The notes under the pieces: model-generated
Database searches by the model: none
The model's input: the letters and a program-made list of their open reading frames with translations, nothing else
Told to the model about the DNA's origin: nothing
DNA from: Candidatus Altimarinota bacterium
Lineage (GTDB): Bacteria; Patescibacteriota; Gracilibacteria; BD1-5; UBA6164
Direction of reading: 5' to 3'
Length of the DNA stretch: 34,438 nucleotides
NCBI GenBank assembly: GCA_027066455.1
Contig: JAMONT010000052.1
Location: 1 to 34,438 of the forward strand
Translations under genes and position numbers: made by a program
Shown: piece after piece, positions 18,006 to 26,740 of the stretch
Layout: the number at the start of each line of letters is the position of its first letter
Numbering within the stretch: position 1 is the first letter of the stretch

Positions 18006-19236
18006 CAAACTTTTTTCCATTTTTACTTTCTCAAAAAAATTTGTATTTATTTATTCAAGGTTTTATATTTTCATATTTTTCCCTTATATTATAAATAAAA
18101 AAACCATTTCAAAAACTATAATTTTGCAATTTATAAGCTTCTTCTTTTTCTGGTCAATTAAGCCATAAAACTTTTATATTTTTTAATTTTCAGTTTGTAG
18201 TTCAAAAAATTGTAAAAGAATTTTTTCAATTTTTTTCATAAATAATTTTATCAAACTCTTTTTTTGCTAAGATTTTTTTTGTAGATTTTTTTTCTAAAAT
18301 CTCTTTTGAACTAGAAAAAATATTTCAGAACTTTTTATTTTTTATTTTCCAATCAAGAATTTTTAAAAATCTTGTTGTAATTCAATCTTTTTTATAAACA
18401 ACATTTTTATTTAGATTTCAGTTAATATATTTTGAATTTTCAAGATGATTAAAAACTCCATTATAAGCAGCAGAATGGTATTTTATAGAAATAAAATCAT
18501 AATTATTATATTCTAATTTTATTGTTCAACTTTTTAATTTTTTATATCTTTCATAAAATTTCCATTTATTTTTAGAAAAATCTATAAAATCTTGAACTTG
18601 AATCTCAAACTGTTTATCAGTTATTTTTCCAGGTTTATAAACTCTTGTAATTATTTGAAAATTTCAGTTTCAATTACTAGGATTTTTAAAAATACAAGAA
18701 TGTTCCATTCACCAAGTTGCAATAATTAATTCTGTAGGAAAATTATTTTTCTTAGCAATTTTATCAATTAAATCATACTTTTTCAAACAAAGATTTGAAA
18801 TAGGATTTTTTGAAATAATATTTTTTGCATATTTATTATAAAAATCTATTCTTTTTTTATTTATCAAATTATTTTCAGAATTTATTTTTTTTGTATTTTT
18901 TTTATTATTTTTTTCTATTTTTTTATTTTCTTTTTTTGTAGCTTCACCCTCTCCTGTAGGAGAGGGCTGGGGTGAGGTTTTTTTCCCAATTCTCTCTAAA
19001 ATTTCTTCTATTTTTTTTAAAATTTCTTTTTTTTGCTTAGATAAATCTTTTTTCTCAGAAATTTTTTTAATAGTTTTTTTAATATTTAAAAGAAAATCTC
19101 TTCAATTTTTTTTATAATTTTTTTCTAAATTTTTTTCTATTTTTTCATAATTTATTCCAGAAACAGAATTTGTATGAAATGCTAAAGGTGTGATTAATAT
19201 CACAGACAATATAAATATTTTTTTAATTAATTTCAA
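17980..19236 (-). CDS. Secreted lysozyme-fold protein, putative peptidoglycan lytic transglycosylase
   Basis: The frame encodes 418 residues from TTG at 19236 (no ATG is available near the signal peptide) to TAA at 17980-17982. A signal peptide (KLIKKIFILSVILITPLAFH) is followed by a Lys/Asn-rich linker of about 120 residues. The lysozyme-like domain comes next: LIDKIAKKNNFPTELIIATW, GMEHSCIF with a candidate catalytic Glu, then NPSNGNGNFQI and KYHSAAYNG. These follow the SLT/lysozyme pattern, but the assignment is from motifs only. Inside the linker, TSPQPSPTGEGEA comes from an in-frame GC-rich palindrome (18938-18977). With the M23 peptidase and MurC it points to active wall remodelling. 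Confidence 0.6.
18938..18977. repeat. GC-rich palindrome inserted in frame inside a coding region
   Basis: The sequence starts gtagcttcaccctctcctg and ends ggctggggtgagg. It has a stem ccctctcct / aggagaggg around the centre near 18957. It is embedded in the linker of the lysozyme-fold gene without breaking the frame, adding a Pro/Ser/Gly-rich peptide to a Lys/Asn-rich region. It begins with the same gtagc as the copies at 17927 and 19342. Confidence 0.8.
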
Positions 19237-19341
19237 AATTATTTTTTAGAATATAAAGAAAAACTTTTTTATAAAATTTATAAAAAAAGAAAAATATTTT
19301 ATTTTTTATTACAAAATATTTTTTTTAAGTTTTAATTGTTT

Positions 19342-19391
19342 GTAGCCTCTTTCTCCCTGTAAAGGGAGAGAGAATTCAAGAGAGAGGGCTA
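19342..19391. repeat. GC-rich repeat element (copy 2) that supplies the dnaN stop codon
   Basis: This copy is nearly identical to the one at 17927-17975, with only small differences in the centre and one near the right end. Its ends, tagcc and ggcta, are inverted repeats. On the minus strand the first three bases of the element's right end (cta at 19389-19391) are the TAG stop codon of dnaN, so the gene terminates exactly at the element boundary. Confidence 0.85.
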
Positions 19392-20507
19392 AATTTTCAA
19401 AGGCATAATTATATGATTAAATTCTCAATCTTTTAGTTTTTTGTCTTCTGTTATTGGTAAAACATTAATAGGAGAAAGTGGAGATTCAAATTTTATATCA
19501 ATGTGGTCAGTGTCAATAACTCACAAAACATCTAAAAAATAAATAGAATTAAGTCATATTATTTCAGTTTCTCATTCAACTGAAGCATTTGTATTTACAA
19601 CTCATTCTCAAATTTGAGTTTCATCAGTTTTCAAAACTACTTCATTATCTCCAAAACTCATTTTTACCAGAAAATTATTTTCTCTACTTATTAAATTAAT
19701 TTTTTTTAGAGAATTTATTAGCTCTTGCTTATTTATAACAGCTCTAGTATTAAAAGTTGTTGGAAAAAAAGTTTCATAATCAGGAAATTTTCCATTTAAT
19801 AATCTAGAATATAATTTTACATTTCCAAATAAAAATAAAATTTGGTTATCAGAAGTTATTATTTTTATTTCATCATTATCTTTTATTATCGATTTTAGTT
19901 CTGAAGCTGTTTTACTAGGAATTATTTTAGAAAACTCTTCTTCCAAGTAATCAATCTTTATTTTAAATTCTGACATTCTAAAACTATCTGTTGAAGCAAA
20001 AGTAGCTAAATTATTAGAAACTTTTAAATAAATTCAAGCTAAAGTTGGTCTTATATTTCATTCACTAGCTGAAAATAAAGTTTTTTCTATAGAATTTTTT
20101 AGAATTTTTCAACTTATAGTAAAATTTTTATCTTCTTTAACATTAGAAATAATAGGAAATTCTAGAGCTGAAATTCATTTAATTTTTATATCTGAACTTT
20201 CAGTTTTCATTTCCATATGTTCATTTTCAAGCAATTTAATTTCTATTTTATCATCATTTGATAAATTTATAAAACTAGAAAAAAGACGAGAATTTATACA
20301 AAAATCTCATTCAGAAATTATTTCTAAATTTTCAGAAATATTGTATTCAATAGCTATATCCAAATTATTTGCAACTAACATTATATTTTTATAATTTACT
20401 TTTATTAAAATATTTCACAAAATAGGAGTTGTCGAAATAGTAGAAGTAGCATGGTTAACTATTTCTAGAGCTTGTTTTAATTCACTTGTAGCTATTTTAA
20501 AATGCAT
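19389..20507 (-). CDS. dnaN: DNA polymerase III beta subunit (sliding clamp)
   Basis: The frame encodes 372 residues, the family's normal length, from the ATG at 20507 to TAG at 19389-19391. The ring-shaped clamp tethers DNA polymerase III to DNA. Family features: the opening MHFKIATSELKQALEIVNHA with TPILGNILI, the domain II start (SASEGNIRPTLAGIYLKVS), FASTDSFRMSEFKI, and a C-terminal ending like HIIMPLKI, close to the usual MPMRL. Glycines such as those in EGNIRP and GEGVVNTNA are TGA-coded. No dnaA or recF is adjacent and I see no DnaA-box cluster, so this is probably not the origin. A possible promoter lies near 20636-20666, with TTGACT. Confidence 0.93.
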
Positions 20508-20910
20508 TTATTTTTTTATTATTACAAAATATTTCAAGCATTCTACTTGCTTCATTTTATTTTTCAAGATTTTTTATTTTTTTTTGTTAAAAACTTTTAT
20601 TTTTTTTAATTTTTTTTAAATTAAACTATTTTTTATATATAATCAGTATATTTTATATAAAGTCAAATATGTTTTATTTTTGGCTTTACTAAGATATTTT
20701 TACTAATAAATATTAAAAATATACTAAAAATATTTGCAAATATTTGTCAAGTAAGATTTTTATGTTATAATATATTTACATTCTTATTGTTTATGTTTTA
20801 ATATGTTTTTTATAAATATATAAAAAGAATGTTAAAGAAAACACTAAAAGACTAATTTAAAAGAAATAGTTTTTCAGTATTTCCTTAATTTATTTGGTAA
20901 GTATAATATT
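20508..20910. other. Long divergent AT-rich regulatory region between dnaN and the M23 gene
   Basis: This 403-bp gap holds no gene that I can support. It contains a rightward promoter (TTGTCA 20744-20749, TATAAT 20766-20771, 16-base spacer) and a possible leftward one (TTGACT at 20661-20666, AT-rich -10 near 20638). A stem with arms acattctt and aagaatgt encloses the sequence between about 20779 and 20832, in the leader of the M23 gene. The predicted leader is about 130 nt, unusually long for this compact genome. Confidence 0.55.
20744..20771 (+). promoter_or_regulatory. Sigma70-type promoter of the M23 peptidase gene
   Basis: TTGTCA (20744-20749) and TATAAT (20766-20771) are 16 bases apart. 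The start would be near 20778, just before the hairpin arm acattctt that pairs with aagaatgt in the leader. Confidence 0.65.
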
Positions 20911-22977
20911 ATGAGGAATATAATTACGTTAAAAATTCTAACTATTCTGCTCCTGTTTGTTATGAGTTCCAATGTTTATGCTAATAATCTTTTAACTTTC
21001 CCATTAAAAGAGGTAAGTAAACTTAAGTGTAAGTATAAGGATTTTGATACTTTGTCAAATGATTGTAAGCAAAATTTGCCAGTATTAAAAACTAAAGATT
21101 ACAATAAATATAAAAATAATTCTACTTATAGAAATTATTATACTGTTTTATATAGTTCCACTTATAAAAATGGTTGGGATCCAGATAAGTGAGCACATAT
21201 ATGAGTAGATATAGCAACAGCTTCTTGAACACCAGTTTATTCAATGGCAGCTTGAAAAGTTATAGTTGCTTGATATAAATATGGTCGGGGAAAAGTTATA
21301 TCAATAGAGCATAAAATAAATGGGAAAAAAGTTTTTTCTAATTATGCACATTTATCTAAAATTTTAGTAAAAGCTTGAGATAAAGTAAAAGTTTGAAAAG
21401 AAATTTGAAAAGTATGAACTACTTGAGCTTCAAGTTGAAATCACTTGCATTTTCAAATAGATGTAACAGACAAAACAAGACATCCATATCGGTATGCTGA
21501 ATGTTCTTGAGAATCGAATATTGTAAACAGAGGTTTATGTAGAGATGGGTTGCTTTCTAACACTATTGATCCAATTTTATTCATAGAATCTAACTGAACT
21601 GTTTTCAAAAATAAAAATTTTACTCCAAGTAAAAAAACCCCTCCCCCTGCGGGTACTCCCCTTGAAAAAGGGAGAAAAAATAAGATAAAAGAAAGAATAA
21701 AGAAAAAAGAAAAATTAGAAAAAAGAGAGGAAAAAGCTGATAATATTACAAGAAGGTTTGTAAAAATTCCTTTAAGTGAAAAAGAAAAAAGAAAAAAATT
21801 ATCTAAAGAATTTAGAAAAAAATATGAAGTAGAAATTCTTACAAAAGATTATAATAAAAAATTATCTCTGTGAGAAACTAAAAAAATTTATTTTAAAATA
21901 AAAGCAAAAAATTCTAATTCCTATTTTACTTGAAAACCACCTGTTAGTATATTTATTTTAGATACTAAAAGAAAGGTAAAAATTTCTAAAGGTAGATTTA
22001 AAAAAATTGGAAAATCTGAATATTTTGAAATAAAATGAAATAAAAAAGGTAAAACAAAAATTTATATAAAATTATGAAGTTCTGTAATAAAAAGTTTTAC
22101 TCTAAATGTTTTTGATAAAAATGAAAAAGAAAAAGTTAAAAAAGCAAAAATTATTATAAAAGATAAAAATTCAATAGGTTCTCAAGATATTGCTTGATTA
22201 GTAATGAGTTGAAAAAAATGAGAAAGACTTATTAAAATACCTTATGAATGAAAATTTAAATTAAGCTCTGATTGAAATATTGAAATGTGTCAATTTGGTA
22301 AATGTAAAGATTGATTTAAAAAAGAAATAATTTTTGAATATAAAGATACTGTAAATTGAATTTTACTTTTTAAATACAATATAAAAAAAATATGAAGATG
22401 AAAAATAAAAATAGAACAAATAAATTCTAAAAAGAAAACTTTGTTAGCAAAATATATAAGATGAGTTAAACCAATAGATTTAACTAAGTCAAATCTATAT
22501 TATAATGAAATTATATGATTAATTGAAGAATGAATTTTGGATGTTAAAAAATGATATTTTTGAAATAAAAAAAATTTAACTGATTTTGAAGCTAAAAAAT
22601 GGATAGAAAAAGCTTTGTTAAAAATGAAAGATAAAGAAACAAATTCTAAAATCTTATGAGAGATAGATAAAAAATTAAATTTATTAAAAGCTGAAAAAAA
22701 TATTTGAAAAATTTTAACAAGAAAAGATTTTTTGAAAAAAATAAATAAATTTTTAGTAATTAATAATGAAAATTCTAAAATTTCTATAAATTTTGAAGAT
22801 TTAAATACAGAAGAAAACAAACTTGCAAATACAATTTTTAACAAAAGAAATACTTTTAAAGAAAAAAATTCTAAAAAATTTTACAAACCTGAAGCTAAAA
22901 TAAATAAGTCAGAATGAGCTTATATGATAGAAAGAGCTTTAAGTGTAAATAAAGATTTTCTTGTAACTTTAAAATAA
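20911..22977 (+). CDS. Large secreted M23 metallopeptidase with SLH-like C-terminus
   Basis: The frame encodes 688 residues from the ATG at 20911 to TAA at 22975-22977. A signal peptide (ITLKILTILLLFVMSSNVYA) precedes an M23 (LytM-type) domain with zinc ligands His96 and Asp100 (GAHIGVDIATASGTP) and His178-x-His180 (GNHLHFQI). M23 enzymes cleave peptidoglycan cross-links. Then come a Lys-rich linker, a beta-rich region (about 300-470) and two C-terminal segments resembling SLH modules (LYYNEIIGLIEEGILDVKKG, and FEDLNTEENKL through YMIERALS) that could anchor it to the wall. A GC-rich palindrome (21638-21674) is read in frame as KKTPPPAGTPLEKGRK. TGA codes many conserved glycines, including GVD and GNH. 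Confidence 0.88.
21638..21674. repeat. GC-rich palindrome translated in frame inside the M23 gene
   Basis: The stretch starts cccctccccctgcgggtact and ends aagggag, with the imperfect stem ctcccct / agggag across the centre. It is of the same general type as the other GC-rich palindromes, although more diverged, and contributes Pro/Gly/Thr residues to the linker after the peptidase domain. Confidence 0.75.
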
Positions 22978-22982
22978 TTTTA

Positions 22983-23014
22983 AAAAAAATACTAATTTAA
23001 ATTAGTATTTTTTT
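22983..23014. terminator. Bidirectional terminator between convergent genes
   Basis: A 14-bp perfect stem (22983-22996 with 23001-23014, loop ttaa) has an A-run on one side and a T-run on the other. It lies between the stop of the M23 gene (22977) and the stop of the cysteine-rich protein (23026). Confidence 0.88.
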
Positions 23015-23025
23015 TATATCAAAAA

Positions 23026-24666
23026 TTAATTTGATAAATATTTTATTCTTTTTGCTTCAACTTCTTGAATAATAAAGTAAAGTATAGCTTTATATTTTGT
23101 ATGTTCTGAAATAACTAAATCTATTTTTGTAGAAATATTATCAATTGTTTTAAGTCTTTCTTCTGAATTAGATAGTTTATTTTCTAGCTTTTCATAAAAT
23201 TTATCCAAATATCATCTTATTGATGTTTTTATAGAAGAATCTATATTTGGATTATAAATAAAATTTTGACAATAAGTTCATTTAAGTACACATCTTTTTA
23301 ATCAATCACACCATAAACTACTACTTGCTAAACATCATTTTGTATCTCTTAAACTAGCATTACATTCTCAAGCATAAAGAATATCAGCTGTATCTTTTAA
23401 TGCAAAACAGAAATTAACATATGTCTTTTTTACTGAACTTTTAGATCAACAAATTGGAAAATAATCAGTACTACATTCATCTAAATTTATATCAGCTGTA
23501 ACTCAAGTTCCAGTTTGTGTATCACAAGAAACTGTATAATTTACAACACAACCAGAGCTATTTTTTACTTCTGTAGCTGTACAATTAGAGTTTAAAAATA
23601 TTTCAGGAGCTGAAGAACAAGTAGTTGTTCAAGTTCAAGTTCAATTTCAGTTACAATCAGAAGCTGAATTATATTTATTTTCTTTATCACTACATACTCA
23701 ATCTGCTTTTTTTATACAAACAAAATTATATGAATTTGATAAAGCTCAAGTAGAACTATATGCTGTTTTTACAGGAACTTTAGTTAATAAACTACAACAA
23801 CTTGCACTTTCTCAACTTATAATTTCAACTCATTCTGATTTACAAGTAGAACTTGAAGGGTTAGCAGTAAAATTTCATTTTCATAAAAATTTTCCACTTT
23901 TTTTATCATATATTTTATATTCATATGTTTTTCAAGCTTCAATTTTTTGAGTTGTAGAAGTCTTTGATAATACTATTGTTCAAGTTTTATCATCTAATGT
24001 TATTTCAGAAGCATTTCAAGTTTTATATTTGAAAGTAATTTCTAAATTATTATTTTTAATATCTTTATAAGAATATTTTATAGTAGCTAATTCAGAAGTT
24101 GTTTCTACATTTCAAAGAGTATAAGTTTTTTTACAATCATTAACTGAATTATATTCATCTTCATATTGTGATTCACAAGATTGGTCTGCTATATTCATAC
24201 ACATTTTATCAAATGAAGTTTGAACTGTAGAAACTACACTTCAATTTTCATCAAATGTTCTTGTAATTGCATTACTAGGAAATTTATCTTCAAGTCAACT
24301 ACAACATTGTAATTGTGGTTTTTGAAAATCATCAAATGTAATTCTTTTTGGAATTATTTCTCATTTATTTACACAATTTACTAGATTTGGATTAGTTGGG
24401 TTTAAAATAGTTGTTAATAAATCAGATTTTGTTAAATGATAATTTTTACCACACCAAGCAGTAACTCAACCATTACTTGCCCAATAATCATCACAATACA
24501 TGTTTGCTGTAGAAGGATATTTTTTTGTTAAAGATTTTCTAACTAAATCAGCAGAAAAAGTTTGTCATACTATACCTATTGGAACTGGATTATTAACAGC
24601 ACTTGTTATACTAATTGAAAAAATAAAACTAACAATTAATAATAATATTGATTCTTTTTTAAACAT
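23026..24666 (-). CDS. Large secreted cysteine-rich protein with a Kazal-like motif
   Basis: The frame encodes 546 residues from the ATG at 24666 to TAA at 23026-23028. A Sec signal peptide (ESILLLIVSFIFSISITSA) is followed by a Cys-rich, Ser/Thr/Asn-rich extracellular protein. About 30 cysteines are spread over repeated small modules. A segment near residues 400-445 has the Kazal serine-protease-inhibitor pattern: CSTDYFPICGS, KKTYVNFCFAL, then ILYAGEC. The C-terminus is a helical, charged tail (about 60 residues). I cannot assign the other modules. Secreted Cys-rich proteins need disulfide formation, which fits the VKOR gene at 12137. The role could be host or prey contact or protection against proteases, but both are inference. 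Confidence 0.75.
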
Positions 24667-24717
24667 AAAATATTTTTTATAAAAATAAGATATATTCATT
24701 ATATTTTTATAAAAAAA

Positions 24718-24754
24718 AAGTCAATAAAAAATTATAGAAATTTTTTATTGACTT
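24718..24754. terminator. 15-bp bidirectional terminator
   Basis: The arms 24718-24732 (aagtcaataaaaaat) and 24740-24754 are perfectly complementary around a 7-base loop, with an A-run before and T6 after. On the minus strand it lies after the HD-domain gene and before the cysteine-rich protein gene. Confidence 0.88.
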
Positions 24755-24784
24755 TTTTAAAATAATTTAAAACCTTATAAAAAT

Positions 24785-25477
24785 TTATATTTCATTTAAA
24801 AACTCTTTTAATTGTTCTACATTTTTTATTTTTTTTAATAATCTTTCTTTATTTTCTGTTTTTGTATAAAATTTTTGTTTATAAGTTAATTTAAGTACAT
24901 TTGTATACCAATCTTTTTCTTCTAAAATTATATTTTTATTTTTTTCAATTTCTTTTTTAATATCTTGAGCTTTTTCAAAAAAATCATCTCTTCATAAATT
25001 ATCCAAATCTGCATCTTTTATAATTTCTTCCAAAATATTATTAGGTTCTTTTTCTAAAGTTGTAGCAATAATAATATTTTTTATAATCTTTATTTTTTCT
25101 TTATTATATCAAAAATTTTCCAAAAATATTTTAGCAATTCAAGCTCAAATTATTTCATTATTATCATATTGTATAGAAAAACCTGAATCATGAAAAATAC
25201 CAGAAATAGCAAGTATTTCTAATTTTTCTATTCATAATCATTCTCTCATTCATAATTCAACAGCTCTATAAGCAACTTCTAAACTATGTTCAAATTTGTG
25301 AAAAAATAAATTATCATTAATAGGAATAAATAAATCATTTACATAGTTTTTTGATTCTATTACAACAGGAATTTCAAATATTTTATGCATTAAATATAAA
25401 TAATAATAAATTACTGCCAATATTTTAGCATATATGTTTTTTAATTGCAAATTTTTATTGTGTTTGAATTTTAACAT
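24785..25477 (-). CDS. HD-domain phosphohydrolase-like protein
   Basis: The frame encodes 230 residues from the ATG at 25477 to TAA at 24785-24787. It has the HD-superfamily metal-binding pattern: His60 and His64 (FFHKFEHSLEVAYRAVEL), the HD dyad near residue 96 (ILAISGIFHDSGFS) and a final Asp in IKDADLDNLG. HD proteins hydrolyse nucleotides, including cyclic nucleotides or (p)ppGpp. The arrangement here (H..HD..D with an N-terminal helical region) resembles metal-dependent phosphohydrolases, but the substrate is unknown. TGA codes the glycines in ELGMREGLG. A terminator follows it. Confidence 0.78.
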
Positions 25478-25587
25478 TGTACTTATGCCATTTACTAAAA
25501 AATTGACTTTAAAATGGTGGATAAAATTTGCTTTTTTTTTAATAAGGAGTAAGATTAGTATATTATAATTTTTTTAAATAAACAAAT

Positions 25588-25992
25588 ATGATAAATTTTT
25601 TAAATAAACAAAAATATTTACTTGGAAGAATTGTTTTATTTTCAATTTTCTTTTGGTATGGGTATTTGAAAGTAATTGGTGTTAGTCCAGCAGAAGATTT
25701 AGTAAAGGAACTATTCAGTGTATTTCATTTAGATATTATTTTGCCTTTTAAATATTTTTTCATTGCATTTTGATTATTTGAAATGTTGATAGGAATTGGT
25801 TTTTTGATTGGTAAATATAAGAAAATATTGCTTTTAGTATTTTTATTCCATATGTTCACAACATTTTTGCCAGTGATTTTCTTGCCAGAATTAGTGTGGC
25901 AGTCTTTTGGAGTTTTGACTTTAGCAGGACAGTATATAATTAAGAATTTAGTATTGATTATTTTAGGAGTGTTTTTGCTGGGGAGGAAATAA
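25588..25992 (+). CDS. DoxX-like four-helix membrane protein
   Basis: The frame encodes 134 residues from the ATG at 25588 to TAA at 25990-25992. Four hydrophobic segments (about 10-27, 55-73, 76-98 and 108-130) and the pattern FFWYGYLKVIGVSPAEDLVK suggest the DoxX/DoxD-like group of small membrane proteins, function unclear. Only one of about eleven glycines is coded by TGA (at 25771-25773), while GGT, GGA and GGG are freely used. The sequence also has more G (TGG, GTG, GGG) than neighbouring genes. This suggests relatively recent arrival from an organism with the standard code. Confidence 0.7.
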
Positions 25993-26033
25993 AAAAAAGA
26001 AAACAAATTTGCAGAATCATTGAACAGCCCCCT

Positions 26034-26068
26034 AAAAAGTAGAGTCTAAAAAAAGACTTTACTTTTTT
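26034..26068. terminator. Terminator downstream of the DoxX-like gene
   Basis: The arms aaaaagtagagtct (from 26034) and agactttactttttt (26054-26068) form an almost perfect stem with an A-rich loop and a T-run. It lies about 40 bases after the DoxX-like stop codon. Confidence 0.8.
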
Positions 26069-26114
26069 TAGTTTTTAACTGTTAAGTGTAAAGTCCAAAG
26101 ACATTGTTTAATAA

Positions 26115-26222
26115 ATTTATAATAAAAAATATACTAAACAAGAATTTTTAAAATGAGATGAAAAATATATTTCTGTTACAAGTGATTATTATAATGATTA
26201 TTTTTATATTCCAGATAATTAA
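26115..26222 (+). pseudogene. Short coding remnant without a start codon
   Basis: A 35-codon open stretch (YTKQEFLKGDEKYISVTSD, then YYNDYFYIPDN) ends in TAA at 26220-26222, overlapping the stop codon of the convergent minus-strand gene. It has no ATG, GTG or TTG, and an in-frame TAA lies just upstream. It could be the C-terminal remains of a gene truncated near the terminator. One TGA codon reads as glycine. I recognise no family. Confidence 0.35.
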
Positions 26223-26698
26223 AAATTTTTATATACATTACTATTTTTACCAAAAGTTTTTTGTATATCAAATTTTTTAAAAGGTTTATTATTTCTTTTA
26301 TATTTACCTGTTTTTGGATTAAATTCATAGTTATCATTAAATTCTTGTAACATAAAAATTGAATTATTATTTTTATCTTTAGAATATTCTTCTAATGATT
26401 TATATTCTTTATATTTTTCTTTTAAGATAGAATTTAATTTATTTTTTTGCTTTTTTTCTTTATTTTGAGAATTACCAAAAACTTTTTTATTATATTTTTC
26501 TATATTTTTATAATTATAGTCAGAATAATTTTTATATTGTTCATTTTGGTTCATTTTTTTTACTTGCTTATTATTATATTTTTGTAGTCAATAAAAAAAT
26601 AAATATATAAATATAATTACTGTTATAAGTAAAATAGTTCAAATAATAAAAATTATTTTCCAAAATTTTAGAATTAAATTAAAAAGTTTATCTATCAT
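26219..26698 (-). CDS. Single-pass membrane protein with polar Asn/Lys/Tyr-rich tail
   Basis: The frame encodes 159 residues from the ATG at 26698 to TAA at 26219-26221. I chose this start because the N-terminus supplies a membrane segment (about residues 14-37, IIFIIGTILLITVIIFIYLF), lost if the ATG at 26554 is used, and the upstream frame uses TGA as glycine twice. The rest is a hydrophilic Asn/Lys/Tyr-rich, probably flexible tail. It lies right at the spacer-distal end of the CRISPR array, and its start is about 40 bases from the first repeat. No Cas family is recognised, and neighbourhood alone does not link it to CRISPR. Confidence 0.65.
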
Positions 26699-26740
26699 AA
26701 AAATATATTAAAATTAAAAATATAGTTAACATCAATAACT

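Noticed and set aside
20508-20910. Replication origin beside dnaN
   Set aside because: The region is long and AT-rich, but I found no cluster of DnaA boxes (TTATCCACA-like), and no dnaA or recF adjacent. AT-richness is general in this genome.
22500-22844. Minus-strand open frame of 114 codons
   Set aside because: It is antisense to the C-terminal part of the M23 gene, Phe/Ser/Lys-rich as expected of a shadow.
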